From NCBI GenBank assembly GCA_021018995.1, contig CM037590.1:86336097-86400096 (forward strand): a DNA stretch of 64,000 nt, given 5' to 3'. The DNA comes from Chloranthus sessilifolius (Eukaryota > Streptophyta > Magnoliopsida > Chloranthales > Chloranthaceae). The notes below the pieces were generated by a model, which saw only the letters and a list, made by a program, of their open reading frames with translations, was not told where the DNA came from and did no database searches. This document shows positions 59,549 through 64,000 of the stretch, one piece after another. Every line of letters begins with the position of its first letter. Position 1 is the first letter of the stretch. The position numbers and the translations under genes are program-made.

Positions 59549-59562
59549 AGGTTTGGGGGTAT
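59549..59562 (+). other. Internal polypurine-like tract, copy C
   Basis: AGGTTTGGGGGTAT after a GAGGACAATATTTA word, matching copies A and B. Confidence 0.45.
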
Positions 59563-60682
59563 GGCAGGGTGTGCCAATAGAATAGTTAATGCTAGTGCAG
59601 CAGTGTTGGATTAAAATTTTTCAAATACAGTAAATTTCCACCTGAATTTTGGGAAAAGAGGAAATTAAAATTTTTTTAAAGCTGAAATCTGTTGAAAATC
59701 TAACATTCTCATGAAGCAAATGTCAAGAAATTATCCACAATTGGTGCCTAGTGAACCAGAAAAAAGTGAAAATTGTGATGATATACCCCAAGAATTTAAT
59801 AGAAGACCATACCCAGTGAGATTTGGGCCTGTAAAAATATTCTTTGAAGAATATTTTTGGCAATTTTTCTACTCTAAGGACTAATTGAACCTACTCTTTT
59901 TCACTAGAAGTTTTGCACCCCAAGTTAAAACAGCTTGATAGTACTCATGACACTAAAAACATGATGTAAGGCCTTCATTTGGACAATTTGAGCCTAAAAA
60001 ATCCTTACCCTTTGAACTGCCTTTTGCACACACAATTTGAGCCTTTAAAAATCCATCTTTCTTTGACAAAAAACCAGAAAATTTGAACCCAAACCTCAAA
60101 GACCTAATTCAAACTTGATCCCATTCTGAGATTTCAGATGGTAAAGGAGAAGAAACTAAAGAAGGTAGAGCTGATTTAACATTTGGTGGAAGAAGAAGAA
60201 AGGACATTTGATGACAGCTGTGTGTCAGTTGTATAGCTGTGGCATTCCAGTACATATAAAAAAAATATAAAAATATAAAAACCAAACTAAAAGAGAAAGT
60301 GAAGTCAAAGAAGCACTTCATTGGTAAATTTGAAAAGAAGAGAAGATGCTAGCCACTTTGGCTCTGAAAATTTAAAAAGAAGATGAAGTTGTGCTGAAAT
60401 GAAGAAGGTGAAGTCATGAATCGGCTCCTCTCCTTACTGATTTCTCAATTTTGAATCTTTTATTCCTCTTTATTCTTTTAAAACCTCAACCATAAGCCAC
60501 ATTATTGTCCTAAAAAAAGACTCTACTGATCTAAAATGGATTGAGCTATCATGTGGAGATGAGGAGCTGTGTAATCTATGGTGAAAAGAGCCAGAGGATT
60601 TCAAAACTTAGTAGCACTCCCTATGCTCACGCTTACAGTCCTATTTGAGGGCTGTAACTACTGTTGAGTTGGAGTGAAATTG

Positions 60683-61446
60683 TAACAGCTGGCATAATTG
60701 AAAATCACAATATTAGGTATGGACGCGGGTCAGGTCAGGCGTGTGCCTAACACGAGACACAAAGGACCTATTTAATTTCATGTTCAAAACTGATACGAAT
60801 GTAAGGCCCTTAGTGGCCCAGTAAATTTTGTTAGTAAAACCCGGTCCTACATACACTTAAAGTTAGTGTATTGAAAACACACTTGAAATTATAACCTTCC
60901 AGATACCATAAATGTGTATTAGCTAATACACTGAATATTAATACCATCCTCTATAGTGTATATAAGTGTAATTGCATTACACTTAAAATTAGCCCCCAGC
61001 CAAACATTCTAAAACGTGCAGCAGAATTTCACCCAAGCTAAGCCAGTCCATACACTTAATAAGGTGTAGCAGGAATACATTGTAACTTTCACCCTAGCCA
61101 CACATCTGTACTTAGTATATTAGCTTTACACTAAAGTCAGACCTATTTTGGCTTATATGTGCATACAATAGAAAACCAATGTAGGCACTGCATGGGATTC
61201 CATCCCTTTATGCCTTATAATACATATCCCGCTTCTTGACTACACGACTGCATGAGTCACCATGTAGTTCCATGCACGCAAAATGGAAACGAACCACTAC
61301 AAAACTCGCCAAAGCATCTCCTTCCTTCTTCCTGATTCGAGCTTTGAAGGAAATCATAAGTAAACAGACCCTACAAAATTAGTAAAATCCCATAGCTGAA
61401 GAAACCCTTCTTCTAGTTCAAACCCATGTCCCATTTCAACCCTTTC
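60683..61446 (+). other. Unclassified LTR-like stretch
   Basis: Begins TGTAACAGCTGGC exactly where internal 3 stops. It has several ACACTTAAAATTAG and GTGTATTAG-type words, a TATA-like TTATAATACATAT near 61216, and an A-rich leader-like end. It is cut at 61446 by the next LTR. Probably a 5' part of another LTR that replaced or truncated internal 3, but no partner, primer site or coding domain is visible. Confidence 0.35.
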
Positions 61447-62167
61447 TGTGCAACCGTGGGATTTGTGACAATTTTGTCATGACGATGCGCTCTCAAATAA
61501 AATATTTAGAGTCGCCACCCAGAGCTTTTGGTGTCCTGAAAAACCTAGATCAATTTTTTAAGCACCAAAGTGCCCCAAATATGACTCTGAATTCAGTCTA
61601 CGCCAAAGGCTCTTAGGTAGGGGCTTCGTTTATCGATTGGGAAGTGTTGGGTACCCAATCAACCTGCTTAATTTGGTCTCTACTTATGACCAAAATAAAA
61701 ATAATATAAAAGAAAATAAAAAGGCTTCCTCTTGCTCAAAGGGTCTTAAAATCCTATTTGTGCCCCTCTATTCCTACCAAAAATTTGGCGGCGTAATGGC
61801 ACGAATGGGAGGATAGAGGAATAACCGAGAAGGTAGAGGAATAGAGGGGAGGGCCAGAGCTCTAGGGCCCTTGTTGCATTGCTGTGGAGCCTTGTGTTGG
61901 CTTACTTCGGTGAGCTTTTGAAAGCTTGTATGATAAGAAATGGTGTTCTAACTCTTATGGCTTGATAGCTAAGAGGTAGAGAGGGAAGGCTAGGGGATAA
62001 CACAGCTCTAACCTAGAGCTTTTGGGTGAAATGCTAAGGTCTAAAGGGATTTTTGAAGTTCTGAAATTTGTATGGGAATGGTGCATTAGAGGAGAGAGAG
62101 AAAAGGGATTCCTTAATCTCTTAATTTTAATTTTTTTTAAGCCTTTGTAAAGGAAGGGGTGACTCTC

Positions 62168-62175
62168 TATTTATA
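62168..62175 (-). promoter_or_regulatory. TATA box of the second Ogre-like LTR
   Basis: Minus-strand CTATAAATAGAG-type box, conserved with 24391-24398. Confidence 0.65.
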
Positions 62176-62459
62176 GGAAAAAGAGACGTTAGGAGGGTGT
62201 TTAAAAGCTAATTAGAATTAGTAATTAGGTAATGGGCAATCTAAGGTTTCCTAGGGTTTTTAGAGCCTTGAAAAATGTGAAGAGTTGCTCTAATAGTGGA
62301 TGATAGGGTGGGGCTTTAAACCACTTAAGAGGTTACAGATAGATAGTAAATGGGTGCAATAGAACTAGTAAAATATACTCCAAAGGTCAAGATGGTCAAC
62401 AAGTCAAACCCCAATCTCAAAATTCGAGGCAAAGAATCAGGGTTACTATTCATATGCCT

Positions 62460-62579
62460 GGCACAACTATTAGTTGCGCTAAGCATATGTATAGTAAAAT
62501 AGTGCTTGAATAGTGGTCTGAAAGTTGGCTGCCCACGGGGGGGACCCACCTTATAGCTGGCGCAACTATTAGTTGCGCC
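62460..62579. repeat. Two 21-bp palindromes of a different sequence in the second LTR
   Basis: The perfect copy at 62559-62579 has arms GGCGCAACTA and TAGTTGCGCC around one T. The copy at 62460-62480 is slightly imperfect and is itself flanked by CATATGC/GCATATG. Start-to-start spacing is 99. Flanking sequence (GGGACCCACCTTATA) aligns with GGGTCCCACCTATAC before the palindrome at 24781. Confidence 0.93.
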
Positions 62580-62938
62580 AAATCCCTAGGGTGTTCCACA
62601 ATATTTACTATTCTGCCCTTACTCTTCGACACGCGATATCTTCTCGCACACAACTTCGATTAGGGTGATTCTTGGCCCTTTGGAAAGCTGAGGACTTCTA
62701 CTTTTCAATCGTATGAGATTTGATTATAGTAGAAGGTCATAGCTAGTCCTGGTGTACCACTCTTTATGTATTGCTCGAGAGAGCTAGGTTTAGGTCTGGA
62801 ATGGGTTCTAAGGGTCGGGATAGGCTTCTAAGGGTTTGGGAAGGTTCCTATATGCCATCAAAAGCTTAGATATGTGCCTCTTTCGAAATATATCTCGATC
62901 GGGCCTTGGGACAAATTTGGGTGTCTATAAATGCCCCT

Positions 62939-62974
62939 CCTTGGTATCCGATCACTAATGATCGAATGCCAAAG
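62939..62974. other. Conserved hairpin beside the second LTR
   Basis: Arms CCTTGGTATCCGATCA and TGATCGAATGCCAAAG with loop CTAA. One mismatch, the rest paired. Same position as 25285-25320. Confidence 0.8.
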
Positions 62975-64000
62975 AAAAGAGACATCCAAAGAGGCCCAAG
63001 ACATTACTGATGGGTTCGTTGCATTCAGAACAAACTTCAAATATTAGATGAGTAACATGGTGAGAAAATAAAAGTTCTGTATGTCAGGAAAAATGATCGT
63101 TTCTCAAGGTAATCGGTTCCCAAGTGCTTAGCGACATTACTGGGCATAACTGAGGTGGAAAATGAGTTGTGAAAGCTCAATAGCTGACAAAAATGGTCTC
63201 TTCTCGAAATTGTTTGAAGGAGTTTGATGTTCAAGATTTATTCTGAATGTAGCAACTTCATAAGTAAGGAGGGTGATCGACCCATATTCAAAGATAGGCG
63301 CAAAGCCAGTAAGCAAGGCTCCACAGTTTGTGTCTAATTATATGAGGCATTGACCGCCTCATCTGACTAGTCACGGGTGTCCCTGCTTGAAGTAGGGTTC
63401 GAGGTCTTTGGGCGAACCCCATTGATCCCAAAGTTTATTTAGCACGACTACCCGAGCGGAGCGAACAAATGTCGTAACACTTTTTAGGAGTATGTGCCAG
63501 TTTTCCAACATGCCCCAGATCATCATGACCTAGAGTATCCAACCTAAATGACACTTAACAAATCCAATCAAAATTGGGTGCCCATAGAAGGGGACACTTG
63601 ATCCTAGGCTCCATCGATAATGATTTTACAAATCATTTAACTATGAATAAACATGCAACCATTAGGGGCGATAAGCAATAAAGGCAATGGAAATCTCAAC
63701 CCAAATCTCATCCGGGTATAATTTACGAGAACAAATGACTATCCTACGGATACTCAGGCGCAAGGCGTACACTTTACAGGGATACCGTGTCAATACAGGT
63801 TTTAAGCCTATGGAAAATAAAGGAAAATGAACCCTTCTGCATGCATGTTTACACATAGTTGATTGATATGTAGTTTCATTTTCAACAGGCTGGTCTCAAT
63901 CAATGATTGACCTTTTCCATAACGGAGTTATCTGAACCTCAAACCCCATAGGGCACACGCCCGGCTAACACAGACTAAGTGTCCACACCTCCAAAATAGC

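Larger units (their letters stand above)
58509..60682 (+). mobile_element. Internal region 3, truncated on the right
   Basis: Colinear with internals 1 and 2 up to GGAGTGAAAT at about 60682, then switches to unrelated sequence. Weak primer site (58515-58532, TGCACTGCTACCGGGG core, first G changed), gag remnant 58875-59135, internal polypurine-like tract 59549-59562. The last about 500 bp and any right-hand LTR are missing. Confidence 0.85.
61447..64000 (-). mobile_element. Second Ogre-like element, 3' LTR and internal start (runs off right edge)
   Basis: LTR 61447-62929 starts TGTGCAACC on the plus strand and ends GTGTCTATA. It is related throughout to the giant element's LTR, including the AGAGTCGCCACCC word, TATA box and end. 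It is followed by the polypurine tract (62931-62942, minus-strand AAGGAGGGGCAT), the same hairpin, and about 1 kb of internal noncoding sequence that aligns with 25321-26480. Orientation is therefore minus. No coding domain falls within the window. Confidence 0.85.

Noticed and set aside
1..64000. Host protein genes, tRNA or rRNA genes
   Set aside because: No multi-exon host gene outside the retroelements, and no cloverleaf or rRNA-like sequence was seen; the primer sites only mimic tRNA ends.

Overview
The window is nuclear DNA from a flowering plant, in an intergenic or pericentromere-like block made almost entirely of nested LTR retrotransposons. No host gene, rRNA or tRNA was recognised. 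The evidence is a set of plant-specific Ty3/gypsy lineages (Athila-like, Tat/Ogre-like and probably Tekay/Del-like), very long LTRs (about 2.5-2.7 kb and 1.5-1.6 kb), plant tRNA primer sites, plant mobile domain (PMD) genes, and many nonsense codons that look like C-to-T decay. The species cannot be named from the sequence.

Layout. (1) 1-18205 is one Athila-like host LTR that enters from the left. A solo LTR (560-3076, target duplication AAGCT) and a complete 13-kb minus-strand element X (3096-16118, target duplication ACACC) are inserted in it. Element X has 2.6-kb LTRs, an Athila-type gag, no recognisable pol, and a 971-codon decayed ORF of uncertain function. (2) 18206-22498 is a junkyard: an Athila pol fragment (RT, RNase H, integrase zinc finger), fused to the 3' end and LTR of a different gypsy element, then another LTR fragment. 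(3) 22499-60682 is a tandem LTR-internal-LTR-internal-LTR-internal array of a non-autonomous Athila-like element (period about 5.2-5.3 kb). Its internals keep only the first about 86 codons of gag. (4) Inside the first LTR of that array sits a 22.9-kb Tat/Ogre-like giant element (23680-46604, minus strand, target duplication CCTCC). (5) 60683-61446 is an unclassified LTR-like stretch. (6) 61447-64000 is the 3' LTR and adjoining internal part of a second, related Ogre-like element.

The giant element is the most interesting unit. On the minus strand it has a tRNA-Arg-type primer site, a long leader, a proline/glutamine-rich gag, a protease with a G-patch, RT, two RNase H domains and integrase. 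On the opposite strand, between integrase and the 3' LTR, it carries two cellular-looking genes: an eight-exon PMD gene (coding part 28738-31142) and a single-exon PMD/DUF7745-like gene (31813-33324). A 21-bp AT-core palindrome occurs about 17 times in it, mostly in 47-48-bp steps. The copies lie in both LTRs and in the leader before gag, and also just upstream of each antisense gene. The related element at 61447 has a different 21-bp palindrome of the same architecture at the same LTR positions.

The reading frames are broken mostly by nonsense codons explicable as C-to-T changes, with few frameshifts. Element X and the giant element also keep matched LTRs and target duplications. The insertions are therefore not very old, but none of the copies looks competent in this state.
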